A DNA stretch of 64,000 bases from Microvirga splendida (GCF_016427565.1 NZ_JAELXT010000020.1:1-64000), one strand, 5' to 3'. Shown: positions 48,494 through 57,473, numbered from the stretch's first letter. A program made the numbers and translations. Notes: generated by a model from the sequence alone, not told the origin.

Positions 48494-51310
48494 ATGCATC
48501 AGCGTAGGCTTGCCCTTCGTATTCGGTTCGCAAGCCTTGCTTTCCTCTGTGGGCTCGGGCTGGGCGCGTCACCGTCCCTGGCCCAATCCGCCCAGGACCT
48601 GCTGGAGCAGGCCCGTCAGGCTGCCTCCACCAATGACAACCGGGAGGCCGCCCGTCTCTTCGAGCAGGCCATCGGACTTGCCCCCGAGCGTCGGAACGAG
48701 CTCCTGCTCGAATATGCGGATCAGATCGCCTATTCCGGTCGCCCCGCCGATGCGGTGCCGCTCTATCGCGAACGTCTGGCCGATCCGACCCTCGACGCTG
48801 CCAACCGGAAACGGGCGGAGCGCGGGCTGGCCTTCGCTCTCCTGTGGAGCGGCCAGTTCCCCGCCGCCGTCGCGGCTCTTGAGGAGGTGTTGCGGGCATC
48901 CCCGGAAGACGCTCAGGTCCGGCAGGGATTGGCGGAGGCTCGAACCGGCGCCGAGAGAGGCCGCGCACAGGCGGGGCAGTCTTCCCAGACTGCGCCATCC
49001 CAACAAGCGCCGGCCGCTCCGGCCTCGCCCGCCGATGCCGCCATTGCGGAGGCCCGGGAGGCGGCAGGACGGGGCGCCAACAAGGAGGCGGTTTCGCTGT
49101 TCGAGAGAGCGATTGCGCTCGATCCATCCAGGCGAGGGCAGGTCGGCCGCGAATATGCCGACCAGCTCGCTTTTTCCGGAGAACCGGGCAGGGCCGTTCC
49201 TGTCTATCGCGAGGTTCTCGCCCGCCGGGATCTGTCCGCGGCGGAGCGTCAGCGGGCGACCCGCGCGCTGGCATTTGCGCTTCTGTGGAGCAGCCAGTTC
49301 CAGCCTGCGATCGAGGCTTGGGGCGACATCCTGAAGGCGGATCAGGGCGATGCGGAGGCGCGCAAGACGCTCTCCGAGGCCTATGTGGGCGCCGCCCGGC
49401 AGGCAGCCGAGCGCACCCGCAACGCCGATGCCGCGGCTTCCTTCCGCAAAGCCATCGAGACCGCTCCGCAGCGGCGTCAGGAACTCCTGCCCGAATATGC
49501 CGATCAGGTTGCCTATTCGGGCAATCCGGCTGGCGCGGTGCCCCTGTACCGGGAGGCCCTGCGCGATGGCCAGCGCCCCGAGGCGGAGCGCCGGCGGGTG
49601 CGACGCGGCCTTGCCTTCGCGCTGCTCTGGAGCAACCAGTTCCGCGAGGCCATTGCCGCCTGGCAGCCCCTGTACCGGGAGAACCCGCGCGACGAGGAGA
49701 CCCGCAAGGCATTCTCGGATGCGCTCGTGGGTGCGGCCCGCCAGGCCGCGGGTCAGACCCGCAATGCGCAAGCCGTGAACCTCTTCGAGCGCGCGCTGGC
49801 CGTCATGCCGGGACGACGCCGGGAGCTGCTGCGGGAATATGCCGAGCAGGTGCTCTATGCAGGCCAGCCGCTCAGGGCCATTCCGCTCTTCCAGGAGGTG
49901 CTTCAACGGGCCGATCTGAGCGCGCAGGAAAGGCGCGATGCTCAGCTCGGCCTCGCCCGCGCGCTGGCCTGGAGCGGCCAGCAGAAGCTCGCGATCCCGG
50001 TTTTCAGCGAGATCCTCGCGTCGAACGCAAGTGACGTGGAGGCCCTCATCGGGCGAGGCAACGCCCTCAACGACATCACGGACCACAGGGCGGCCCTGAC
50101 CGATTTCGAGGTGGTGCTCTCGCTCCAGCCCAATAACGTCGAGGCGATCCGCGGCGCTGCGACGGCCGAGAGATCCATGGGGCTGCCGAGCGCCGCCCTG
50201 GCCCGGATCGAGCCCCTTATCGCCAGCGGCGACCGGAATCCCGCCACGCTGTTCATCGCCGCCCAGGCGCGGCGGGAGATGGGGCGTCCGGATCTGTCTG
50301 AGGATTATGCGAAGGCCGTACTCGTGCAGAAGCCCGGCGATGCCGGCGCCCTGGCGCTTCTCGACCAGCTCTATCTTGAGCGCCGGCCCCTGACCCGCAT
50401 CGAAAGCTGGTATGCCCGCCGCTCAGACGATCTCGCCATCTGGTCGCTGCAGGCTTCCCACGAGCTGACGTTCAACGATGGCCTGACGAAGTTCGGGCCT
50501 CAGGCCCGCTTCATGCGCTATCGCGGCGACGATTTCCCGGGCGTCGACATGTCCAGCATCGGCATCGCGGGCCTGCACAGGTTCGGCGACCATGTGGAAC
50601 TCAAGTCGTCGCTGTTCCTGAATCTCGAGGACGAGTCGCGGCGCAATCGTCCAGACGGAGAGGACGATCAGGACGTTACCCTGACCCACGACACCACCTT
50701 GAGCCTGATCCCGTCCGACGTGTTCCGGTTCGACCTGAACCTGATGCGGCGCTACGCGGACGAGAACACCCGCTCCATCGTGAACGATGTTCTGGCGAAC
50801 GATTTCGGCTTCAAGGTTTTCGTCACGCCCGACAATGCGACCCGTTTCAGCGCCCAGGCGATCTACAGCCACTACTCGGACGGCAACGAGCGGGCCTGGG
50901 GGCAGGTGGAGTTCGCCAAGCGGTTTACGGCCAACCCGTATTTCTGGCTCGGCGCCCGCTACACGGCCTTCGATTTCGCGGAGGTCGTCGACAACGGATA
51001 CTGGAATCCCGACCGCTACCAATCGCTGGAGGCGAGCGTTCATTTCTACGGCCCCTTGGCCGAGGGCTGGTGGTTCGATCTTCAGGGGGCGGCTGGATAT
51101 GGCTGGAGCGAGCCCGGCGAAGGCGGCTTCGTGTCCTATGCTTCTGCACGCCTGAACTACGACTTCACCTCGCAGGCGACCTTCGCCCTCTATGCAAGCC
51201 ACCTCGTCTCCTATGCGCGCTCGTCCGAGAACGACGGCATCCCCGATCTCGGAGACGACGAGCCATTCAGCCGTTGGTCCGTGGGAGGGGAACTGAGGAT
51301 CCGGTGGTAG
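48494..51310 (+). CDS. TPR / outer-membrane beta-barrel protein (BcsC/PgaA-like)
   Basis: The product is 938 residues from ATG at 48494; the frame begins at 48473. A signal peptide (cleaved near residue 31, PSLAQ) is followed by about 600 residues of TPR-type helical repeats. These are arranged as four similar modules of 130-150 residues, each containing EYADQ.AYSG.P..AVPLYRE and RGLAFALLWS. A Gln/Ala/Pro linker sits after the first module. The C-terminal 270 residues are beta-strand-rich, with frequent Tyr/Phe, and end in Trp (GGELRIRW), as in outer-membrane barrels. This is the design of BcsC and PgaA, which guide polysaccharide through the periplasm and outer membrane. Its divergent partner is the GT2 synthase. 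Confidence 0.85.
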   Translation: MHQRRLALRIRFASLAFLCGLGLGASPSLAQSAQDLLEQARQAASTNDNREAARLFEQAIGLAPERRNELLLEYADQIAYSGRPADAVPLYRERLADPTLDAANRKRAERGLAFALLWSGQFPAAVAALEEVLRASPEDAQVRQGLAEARTGAERGRAQAGQSSQTAPSQQAPAAPASPADAAIAEAREAAGRGANKEAVSLFERAIALDPSRRGQVGREYADQLAFSGEPGRAVPVYREVLARRDLSAAERQRATRALAFALLWSSQFQPAIEAWGDILKADQGDAEARKTLSEAYVGAARQAAERTRNADAAASFRKAIETAPQRRQELLPEYADQVAYSGNPAGAVPLYREALRDGQRPEAERRRVRRGLAFALLWSNQFREAIAAWQPLYRENPRDEETRKAFSDALVGAARQAAGQTRNAQAVNLFERALAVMPGRRRELLREYAEQVLYAGQPLRAIPLFQEVLQRADLSAQERRDAQLGLARALAWSGQQKLAIPVFSEILASNASDVEALIGRGNALNDITDHRAALTDFEVVLSLQPNNVEAIRGAATAERSMGLPSAALARIEPLIASGDRNPATLFIAAQARREMGRPDLSEDYAKAVLVQKPGDAGALALLDQLYLERRPLTRIESWYARRSDDLAIWSLQASHELTFNDGLTKFGPQARFMRYRGDDFPGVDMSSIGIAGLHRFGDHVELKSSLFLNLEDESRRNRPDGEDDQDVTLTHDTTLSLIPSDVFRFDLNLMRRYADENTRSIVNDVLANDFGFKVFVTPDNATRFSAQAIYSHYSDGNERAWGQVEFAKRFTANPYFWLGARYTAFDFAEVVDNGYWNPDRYQSLEASVHFYGPLAEGWWFDLQGAAGYGWSEPGEGGFVSYASARLNYDFTSQATFALYASHLVSYARSSENDGIPDLGDDEPFSRWSVGGELRIRW

Positions 51311-51417
51311 GCAGGCGGCTAGGGAGCTTCGCCGCCGCTCCCGAGCCCCCAGCCCTTCCTACAGGATTTTTCGCCCTATCCCTCGCACATGGCTGCGGAA
51401 GCGCCTATTTTCGCCCC

Positions 51418-52200
51418 ATGACAGACTCACGCGACTGGTTCCCGTCGGACGAGGAACCCAATCCCATGCGGGCCGCTCAGGCCGGCATGAAGCCCACCCT
51501 GCCGAAGCGCTTCTACAAGGAGGCCGGCGTCGAGGAGCGGGATGGCCTGTTCCATCTGACCCTCGACGGCCGCACGGCGAAGACGCCGAGCAAGCAGCCC
51601 CTGGCCATGCCGACGCGGGCGCTGGCCGAGGCCCTGGCGGAGGAGTGGCAGGGGCAGGGGGGCGAGATCGATCCCTCCACCATGCCGGTCACCCGCATCG
51701 TCAACTCGGCCATCGACGGCGTTGCGCCTCGGAAGGCCGAGGTGGTCGACGACCTCGTCCGCTATGCCGGATCGGACCTCGTCTATTACCGGGCCGGCGA
51801 GCCCGAGCGTCTCGCCAAAGCGCAGGATGCGGCCTGGAGCCCGGTGCTCGACTGGGCGAGGGATGCCCACGGCGCGCACTTTGCCTTAGGCGAGGGCGTG
51901 ATGCATGTGGCGCAGCCGGACGAAGCGGTCGCGGCCATCCGCCGGGCGGTCGAGCAGATTGGCTCGCCGTTTGCGCTCGCCGCCCTGCACGTCATGACGA
52001 CCCTGTCGGGTTCGGTGCTCATCGCCCTCGCTCATGCGGCGGAGCATCTCGATGTGGATCAGGCCTGGGCCGCCGCCCATGTGGACGAGCTCTACCAGGA
52101 GAGCGTCTGGGGCGAGGATTACGAGGCCATGGAGCGACGCCGCCGGCGCGAGGCCGATTTCCTGGCCGCCTCCCGGGTTTATCGGCTGACGCAGGCATGA
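51418..52200 (+). CDS. ATP12 family F1-ATPase assembly chaperone
   Basis: The product is 260 residues. It matches the alphaproteobacterial ATP12 family (PF07542), homologous to the mitochondrial chaperone for the F1 alpha subunit. Recognisable blocks are RFYKEAGVEERDGLFHLTLD, GRTAKTPSKQPL, ALAEEWQGQGGEIDPSTMP, LVYYRAGEPERL, and the conserved C-terminal ELYQESVWGEDYEA. ATG at 51418 has no strong ribosome site. The family is nearly restricted to alphaproteobacteria and mitochondria, which supports the taxonomic placement. Confidence 0.9.
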   Translation: MTDSRDWFPSDEEPNPMRAAQAGMKPTLPKRFYKEAGVEERDGLFHLTLDGRTAKTPSKQPLAMPTRALAEALAEEWQGQGGEIDPSTMPVTRIVNSAIDGVAPRKAEVVDDLVRYAGSDLVYYRAGEPERLAKAQDAAWSPVLDWARDAHGAHFALGEGVMHVAQPDEAVAAIRRAVEQIGSPFALAALHVMTTLSGSVLIALAHAAEHLDVDQAWAAAHVDELYQESVWGEDYEAMERRRRREADFLAASRVYRLTQA

Positions 52201-52232
52201 AAAAGCCGCCGGCGCGACAGCACCGGCGGCTC
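52201..52232 (-). terminator. Terminator of the lipoprotein gene, shared with the convergent ATP12 gene
   Basis: AGCCGCCGG (52205-52213) pairs with CCGGCGGCT (52224-52232). On the minus strand the stem is followed by five T (52205-52201), so it is a strong terminator for the lipoprotein gene ending at 52246. The T-run overlaps the ATP12 stop codon region. Confidence 0.75.
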
Positions 52233-52245
52233 AATTCGTTGGAAA

Positions 52246-52623
52246 TCAGCCGCGCTGGAAGCTGATTCCGCACTTCTTCTGGATCGAGGCTGCCTCGATG
52301 GCCTGCATCTGCCCCTTCAGGTTGGCGAGTTCCGCCGTCTTCGCATTGTCGCCGCCCACGAGGAAGGCGGCCGGCCAGAAGATGACGACGGCGGCCGTCG
52401 TGGCGACCGCATCCTTAGTCCGCTGAGAGTCCTGGGCGCCTGCGGCGGCGGCGGCCGCGCTGCTGACCCGCTGAGCCTCAAGGCTCAGTTCCTTGCAGTT
52501 GTAGCTCTGGTAGGTGACCGGCGACACATAAGCCGCTCCGACATCCTCCGAGCGGCTCGCGCAGCCGGCCGCCAGAAGCGAAAGGGATACGGCCAAAGCC
52601 GCAAACTGGGTAGTCTTGTTCAT
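52246..52623 (-). CDS. Small lipoprotein of unknown function
   Basis: The product is 125 residues. A lipobox (SLLAAGC, lipid Cys at 21) marks it as a lipoprotein. The mature part has a second Cys early (SYNCKELSLEAQR), an Ala-rich helix, a hydrophobic stretch (TTAAVVIFWPAAFLVGG) and a third Cys near the end (QKKCGISF). The motif YNCKEL...E..R and the FWP hydrophobic segment are common in small alphaproteobacterial lipoproteins annotated as hypothetical, sometimes phage-lysis- or metal-related. ATG at 52623 is chosen to give the lipobox. It converges on the ATP12 gene. Confidence 0.75.
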   Translation of the reverse strand: MNKTTQFAALAVSLSLLAAGCASRSEDVGAAYVSPVTYQSYNCKELSLEAQRVSSAAAAAAGAQDSQRTKDAVATTAAVVIFWPAAFLVGGDNAKTAELANLKGQMQAIEAASIQKKCGISFQRG

Positions 52624-52775
52624 GTTCAGCCCCGAGGTAACGTAACAACATAAATGTCCTACCTTGCTCCGGTCCCCCTGTGAAGTGCTGTGGAGCACAC
52701 ACCCATAGTGGGATTTTGACGCTGGCACGGCTGTGCTAAGCGGGGGATCATTTTCCCGGGAGTCAGGGTCCAGCC

Positions 52776-54308
52776 ATGAAAGATATGCTCGAACGGCTTG
52801 AGGAGCGGCGCGCGCAGGCCCGCCTCGGCGGTGGCGAAAAGCGCATCGAGGCGCAGCACGCCCGCGGCAAGCTGACCGCCCGGGAGCGCATCGAGCTCCT
52901 GCTCGACAAGGGCTCCTTCGAGGAGTTCGACATGTTCGTCGAGCACCGCTCCACCGATTTCGGCATGGACAAGGCCAAGATCCCGGGCGACGGCGTGGTC
53001 ACCGGCTGGGGTACCGTGAACGGCCGCACCGTGTTCGTCTTCGCCAAGGACTTCACCGTCTTCGGCGGCTCGCTCTCCGAGGCCCACGCCCAGAAGATCA
53101 TCAAGGTCCAGGACATGGCGCTCAAGATGCGCGCGCCCATCGTGGGCCTGTTCGATGCCGGCGGCGCCCGCATCCAGGAAGGCGTGGCGGCGCTCGGCGG
53201 CTATGGCGAGGTGTTCAAGCGCAACGTGGTCGCCTCGGGGGTGATCCCGCAGATATCCGTGATCATGGGGCCCTGCGCGGGCGGCGACGTCTATTCGCCC
53301 GCCATGACCGACTTCATCTTCATGGTGCGCGACCGCTCCTACATGTTCGTCACCGGCCCCGACGTGGTGAAGACCGTCACCAACGAGACCGTGACCTCGG
53401 AGGAGCTGGGTGGCGCCAAGGTCCACACCACCAAGTCCTCGGTGGCCGACGGCGCCTACGACAACGACGTGGAGGCGCTCCTGCAGGTGCGCCGCCTGAT
53501 CGATTTCCTGCCGGCCAACAACATGGATGGCGTGCCCGAGATCCCGAGCTTCGACGATCCGGCCCGCGTCGACGACAGCCTCGATACCCTGATCCCGGAC
53601 AATCCGAACAAGCCCTACGACATGAAGGAACTGATCCTGAAGGTCGTGGACGAGGGCGACTTCTTCGAGATCCAGGAAGCTTACGCCCGGAACATCATCA
53701 CCGGCTTCGGGCGCATCGAGGGCCGCACGGTCGGGTTCGTGGCCAACCAGCCGATGGTGCTGGCCGGCGTGCTCGACTCGGACGCCTCCCGCAAGGCCGC
53801 GCGCTTCGTGCGCTTCTGCGACGCCTTCAGCATCCCCATCGTCACCTTCGAGGACGTGCCGGGCTTCCTGCCGGGCACGGCGCAGGAATATGGCGGTCTC
53901 ATCAAGCACGGCGCCAAGCTGCTCTTCGCCTATTCGGAAGCCACCGTGCCGCTGGTGACGGTGATCACGCGAAAAGCCTTCGGCGGCGCCTATGACGTCA
54001 TGGCGTCCAAGCATATCGGCGGCGACGTGAACTACGCCTGGCCCACCGCCCAGATCGCCGTGATGGGCGCCAAGGGCGCGGTGGAGATCATCTTCCGCCA
54101 GGACATCGGCGACGCGGACAAGATCGCGGCCCGCACCAAGGAATACGAGGACCGATTCATGTCACCCTTCGTGGCGGCCGAGCGCGGCTACATCGACGAA
54201 GTGATCATGCCGCATTCGACACGGCGGCGGATTGCGCGGGCTCTGGCGATGTTGCGGCACAAGGAGACGGAGCGGCCCTGGAAGAAGCACGACAATATTC
54301 CGCTCTGA
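52776..54308 (+). CDS. pccB: Propionyl-CoA carboxylase beta subunit (carboxyltransferase)
   Basis: The product is 510 residues, the standard size of PccB. The two carboxyltransferase subdomains are seen: the N-terminal one with [16 protein letters not shown]-like opening ([20 protein letters not shown], core ARERIELL), [11 protein letters not shown] and GGARIQEGV; the C-terminal one with [36 protein letters not shown] and [12 protein letters not shown]. The enzyme transfers carboxyl from biotin to propionyl-CoA to give methylmalonyl-CoA. Its partner pccA lies 7 kb downstream on the same strand rather than adjacent. ATG at 52776 matches the usual [12 protein letters not shown] start. Confidence 0.95.
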   Translation: MKDMLERLEERRAQARLGGGEKRIEAQHARGKLTARERIELLLDKGSFEEFDMFVEHRSTDFGMDKAKIPGDGVVTGWGTVNGRTVFVFAKDFTVFGGSLSEAHAQKIIKVQDMALKMRAPIVGLFDAGGARIQEGVAALGGYGEVFKRNVVASGVIPQISVIMGPCAGGDVYSPAMTDFIFMVRDRSYMFVTGPDVVKTVTNETVTSEELGGAKVHTTKSSVADGAYDNDVEALLQVRRLIDFLPANNMDGVPEIPSFDDPARVDDSLDTLIPDNPNKPYDMKELILKVVDEGDFFEIQEAYARNIITGFGRIEGRTVGFVANQPMVLAGVLDSDASRKAARFVRFCDAFSIPIVTFEDVPGFLPGTAQEYGGLIKHGAKLLFAYSEATVPLVTVITRKAFGGAYDVMASKHIGGDVNYAWPTAQIAVMGAKGAVEIIFRQDIGDADKIAARTKEYEDRFMSPFVAAERGYIDEVIMPHSTRRRIARALAMLRHKETERPWKKHDNIPL

Positions 54309-54338
54309 CGCGTCGCGATCTCACTCTGGAGAAGGCCA

Positions 54339-54734
54339 ATGAGACCGGGGCATGTTCTGGCGACTTTAGCTTCGGTGCTCATTATTGCAGCATCGTCTAG
54401 ATTGAGTGCTGCTAATGTGGAAGAAATCGTCCTCGACGGCCAAACCTATACCCTGGTAAGGCTTTCCGAAGATGAGATCAAGCAACTCATCCCCGAGTTC
54501 GAAGCTGAGATGAAGGAACGGAAGCTTCCAGGCCGTATCGTTCAGTGCATCTCCGGAATCGATCTGCCTGTCGGAACTGCGTACTGTGTCCTGAGAAACG
54601 AAGATGTCTTAACCACCGTTCAAATCTGCAAAGATTACATGGTAGGACATTTCAGCGTTTCCCCCGTCGACGTTACCGCCGCCAGTATCTGGAGTTTAGC
54701 AAATTTCGTTAGGAAAAATTGCTACGGCGGATAA
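54339..54734 (+). CDS. Small secreted protein of unknown function
   Basis: The product is 131 residues. It has a signal peptide (HVLATLASVLIIAASSRLSA, cleaved before NVEE), then a short alpha/beta domain with four Cys (VQCISG, AYCVLR, QICKDY, KNCYGG), likely two disulfides in the periplasm. It is 30 bases after pccB and could be on its transcript. GGAGAAGGCC precedes ATG 54339. Base composition is noticeably less GC-rich than in pccB, and codon choice is more relaxed, which may indicate a recent arrival. The family is not recognised. Confidence 0.6.
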   Translation: MRPGHVLATLASVLIIAASSRLSAANVEEIVLDGQTYTLVRLSEDEIKQLIPEFEAEMKERKLPGRIVQCISGIDLPVGTAYCVLRNEDVLTTVQICKDYMVGHFSVSPVDVTAASIWSLANFVRKNCYGG

Positions 54735-54745
54735 ACAGCCAGCTC

Positions 54746-54835
54746 TCGACCGCTCCTGGCTTTCCACCGCTATTCAAACGATCGAGCCGGCTTTCGCCGC
54801 TTGTCGGATACGCATCTGCTGCGGGTGCCCGGAGC
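54746..54835 (+). pseudogene. Decayed fragment of the cds1-like gene start
   Basis: Codons read DRSWLSTAIQTIEP in one frame and then, after a frameshift, [13 protein letters not shown] in the next. The intact gene at 57588 encodes [17 protein letters not shown] followed by [12 protein letters not shown]. The DNA matches closely too (for example CGCATCTGCTGCGGGTGC in both). The copy ends after about 30 codons. It is a truncated, frameshifted duplicate, or a remnant of a former neighbour. Confidence 0.7.
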
Positions 54836-55168
54836 GCATTGATGGGGAAACGAGAGGTTCACTATGGCAAGGTGATCACGGCCGGGCAGTACACCAACGT
54901 CGATATCCGCTTTGAAGGCGAAACGCTAGCTGTCATCGATCAAATTCAAGTAGCCCATTGATTGAACCGAGACGATGCTTGATGGAGGCTCTGCTTTACA
55001 CGCGTCAGAGCCTATATGATCCCTTTGAGCCTCTCCAGCCGCATCACAGGGACATGGTCAACGTCGCTCCGGGCATTTACAGCTTCCTATTTGGCTCGGG
55101 TGCTGAGGGGGTGTACCGCTCGGCGACCTCATCAATGAGTCGGCAGTTTCCGAGTCGATCTCAAGAAG

Positions 55169-55361
55169 ATAAGGGAAAAGTTCCTCCGGGTGTTTCCAGC
55201 TTACGGGCCCATTCCTGTTGCTGCGCGCGCGTTTCTTGAGCACGGGCGATGCCTACGAGGCTGCCGCAGCAGCCATGGACGTAACGGCGAAAAGCGCGAC
55301 GATGCAGCTTCGCACGGGGATTCCTTTTGAGTTCGAGAGGCCAAAGCAGGAGCTGAGTTGA
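55169..55361 (+). pseudogene. Frameshifted remnant of an unidentified gene
   Basis: Reading the best frame, and allowing one base shift near 55248, gives LKKIREKFLRVFPAYGPIP, then VAARAFLEHG, then DAYEAAAAAMDVTAK and RTGIPFEFERPKQELS before a stop. Amphipathic helices and sensible codon use suggest former coding sequence. Upstream, SAVSESI in yet another frame may belong to it. The protein family was not identified. Confidence 0.4.
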
Positions 55362-55548
55362 AGGCCAGCGCCCAGGTTCCCGCTCGTCGAAACCAGCATG
55401 CGCGGTGCTCTGTCACGCCTGCCTCTGAGTCGCTCATTTGTGATACCCGCTGACGGGCCGAATCTGTCTCAAAGAGTTGATGATGATCCTCGGATCCCTT
55501 AGCCGTTTCCGGCGTTGTGCCGTCACCTAAAAACTCAGAGGATCGGGA

Positions 55549-56715
55549 ATGCACGCCAACGGCGGCCGCAACACGGTAATCGATTTCTGGCGTGGACTCG
55601 TCCTCGTCATCATCTTCGTCAACCACGTTCCAGGCAACATTCTGGAGAACCTGACGCCGCGCAATTTCGGCTTCTCCGACGCAGCCGAAGCCTTCGTGTT
55701 CATCTCGGGCCTCTCCGTCGCGCTCGTCTATTATCCCCGTTTGCCCAAGGGGGATGTTCTCGGCGTGGTCAGGCGCTGTTTTCGGCGCTCGTTCGAACTC
55801 TACCGCATTCACCTTATCATGACCGGCGCGGCGGTGGCCTTGTTCTCCGTCGGCTACGTGGTCAGCAACGACATCGGCATGCTGGAGGCTCATGGCCGCG
55901 GCGCCGTGTTCGACGATACCGCGCGCGGCATCACGGGCATTCTCCTGCTCGGCCACCAGTTGGGCTATTTCAACATCCTCCCCCTCTACATCGCCCTCAT
56001 GCTCTGGGCGCCGGTGGCCATGATCCTCATGCGGATCCATGTGGCATTGGCCGCGGCCGTGTCCATCGGCATATACATGCTGGCGCGCGCCGACGTGCTC
56101 GCCATCCCGAGCTGGCCCGAGCCGGGGCGGTGGTTCTTCAATCCCTTTGCCTGGCAGCTTCTGTTCACGATCGGGATCTTCACGGGGGCCTTCCTGTCTC
56201 AGAAGGCTATGCCGTATCGCCGTGCCGTGTTCCTGGGCGCCGTGGTCTTCCTGGCCGCCGCGCTGGTCACCATGACGAACGGGTTCGGCCTTGCGCCTAA
56301 CCTGCTCTGGAGCGCTTTCGTCAATTTCGACATCATCAAGAGCGATCTCGGGATCGGCCGCCTGCTTCACTTCCTGGCGCTGGCCTATGTGGTGACCCAG
56401 TTGCGCCTCGGGCAGGCGCTGCAGAAAACCGCCTTCGGAGCTGAGATGGCGCGCCTCGGGCGCAATGCCCTGCCGGTCTTTGCGGTTGGCTCCGTCTTGA
56501 GTGCCGGCGGGGAAGTCATGATGACGCTGGCGACCGTCAAGTCATCCGCTAGTCCGCATGTCGTGGGTATGGTATTCACCTTCTTCGGCATCTTCGCCCT
56601 TCTTGGACTGGCACGATACCTCGAATGGAAAAAGAAAGGCTCGACCGCTCCCAGACTGGAGCGCGCCGGACAATCTGGCCTCGTGTCGGTTTCACCCGGG
56701 CAACTTCCGCGTTAG
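55549..56715 (+). CDS. OpgC-domain integral membrane acyltransferase
   Basis: The product is 388 residues with about ten membrane helices. It belongs to the OpgC/acyltransferase-3-like group: the N-terminal DFWRGLVLVIIFVNHVPGN with its catalytic-type His, FGFSDAAEAFVFISGLSVAL, and RSFELYRIHL are characteristic. OpgC succinylates periplasmic glucans in proteobacteria; related proteins in Hyphomicrobiales modify cyclic glucans or other surface polysaccharides. ATG at 55549 follows GATCGGGA. Its end overlaps the SGNH hydrolase frame by 91 bases. A role in acyl modification of an envelope glycan is inferred from both genes. Confidence 0.8.
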   Translation: MHANGGRNTVIDFWRGLVLVIIFVNHVPGNILENLTPRNFGFSDAAEAFVFISGLSVALVYYPRLPKGDVLGVVRRCFRRSFELYRIHLIMTGAAVALFSVGYVVSNDIGMLEAHGRGAVFDDTARGITGILLLGHQLGYFNILPLYIALMLWAPVAMILMRIHVALAAAVSIGIYMLARADVLAIPSWPEPGRWFFNPFAWQLLFTIGIFTGAFLSQKAMPYRRAVFLGAVVFLAAALVTMTNGFGLAPNLLWSAFVNFDIIKSDLGIGRLLHFLALAYVVTQLRLGQALQKTAFGAEMARLGRNALPVFAVGSVLSAGGEVMMTLATVKSSASPHVVGMVFTFFGIFALLGLARYLEWKKKGSTAPRLERAGQSGLVSVSPGQLPR

Positions 56716-57473
56716 CGTCCCTTCTCATTGTCGGCATGAGCTATTCCGCCCTGGCGGACGAGACGGGCTGTCCGGGCGCCAAGCCAATCCTTTCCGTTCA
56801 GGCCAAGATGGAGCGTCTGGCTTCGCGGCTGAAGAAAGGCGAGCCCGTTCGGATCCTGGCCATCGGATCCTCCTCCACCCAGGGCGTCGGGGCGTCCTCC
56901 CCGGCGTTTTCCTATCCGGTTCAGCTCCAAGCGGATCTCTCCCGGATCTGGAAGGGCACCGTCCAGATCGAGAACGCCGGAATGGGCGGGGAGACGATCC
57001 CCGAAACCGTTATTCGCCTCGAGGCTGCTCTTCGTAAAGCGGACAAGCCGGACCTGATCATCTGGCAGGTCGGCACGAACGACGCGGTCAAGGGTGGCGA
57101 TGAGGGACGGTTCTCGGACCTCCTGCGGCAGGGGATCGATGCAGCGCAGGCCGCCGGCGTCGAGGTTCTCCTCGTCGACCAGCAGTATTTCCCTGCCATC
57201 AAGGATCTCGGCCGCTATGAGCGGTTCGTCCGCCTCGTCGGGACGACAGGAGCCGCCGAGCAGGTGCCGGTGTTCTCCCGGTATCAGTTGATGAAAGCCT
57301 GGGGCGAGAGGTCGCCGGACATCCTGGGCGCCATGCTCTCGAGCGACGGCTTCCACATGGGCGACCGCGGCTATGACTGCATGGCGCAGCTGATCGCCCA
57401 GAGCCTCCACGCCATGGCAGAGCCGGCCGAGTCCTCTTCGCAGCCCGCTCTTTCGGCCGCCGTCAGTCCCTAG
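56625..57473 (+). CDS. Secreted SGNH/GDSL hydrolase
   Basis: The product is 282 residues. SGNH blocks are in order: block I AIGSSSTQG (nucleophile Ser), block II GMGGET, block III GTNDAV and block V DGFHMGDRG with Asp and His. A signal peptide hydrophobic core (ALASLLIVGMSYSALA) lies at about 29-45, after a long basic N-region. The ATG at 56625 lies inside the opgC-like gene, giving a 91-base overlap in another frame. A start at ATG 56736 would lose the signal peptide, so the overlap appears real. It is likely an esterase or acyltransferase acting on the same glycan as the OpgC-like protein. Confidence 0.8.
   Translation: MEKERLDRSQTGARRTIWPRVGFTRATSALASLLIVGMSYSALADETGCPGAKPILSVQAKMERLASRLKKGEPVRILAIGSSSTQGVGASSPAFSYPVQLQADLSRIWKGTVQIENAGMGGETIPETVIRLEAALRKADKPDLIIWQVGTNDAVKGGDEGRFSDLLRQGIDAAQAAGVEVLLVDQQYFPAIKDLGRYERFVRLVGTTGAAEQVPVFSRYQLMKAWGERSPDILGAMLSSDGFHMGDRGYDCMAQLIAQSLHAMAEPAESSSQPALSAAVSP

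Larger units (their letters stand above)
54735..55548 (+). other. Degenerate coding stretch between pccB region and opgC-like gene
   Basis: No intact gene is seen in these 814 bases, but several protein-like pieces in shifting frames are. They are a decayed cds1 fragment (listed separately), a possible beta-rich piece (VHYGKVITAGQYTNVDIRFE, about 54855-54915) and a helical piece with two frame changes (listed separately). This looks like the remains of several genes. Confidence 0.5.

Noticed and set aside
48569-50086. 505-codon minus-strand open frame
   Set aside because: It is antisense to the TPR region of the exporter-like protein; the repetition in it mirrors the TPR repeats.
52659-54014. 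451-codon minus-strand open frame
   Set aside because: It is antisense to pccB and shows the typical His/Val/Asp-rich shadow composition.
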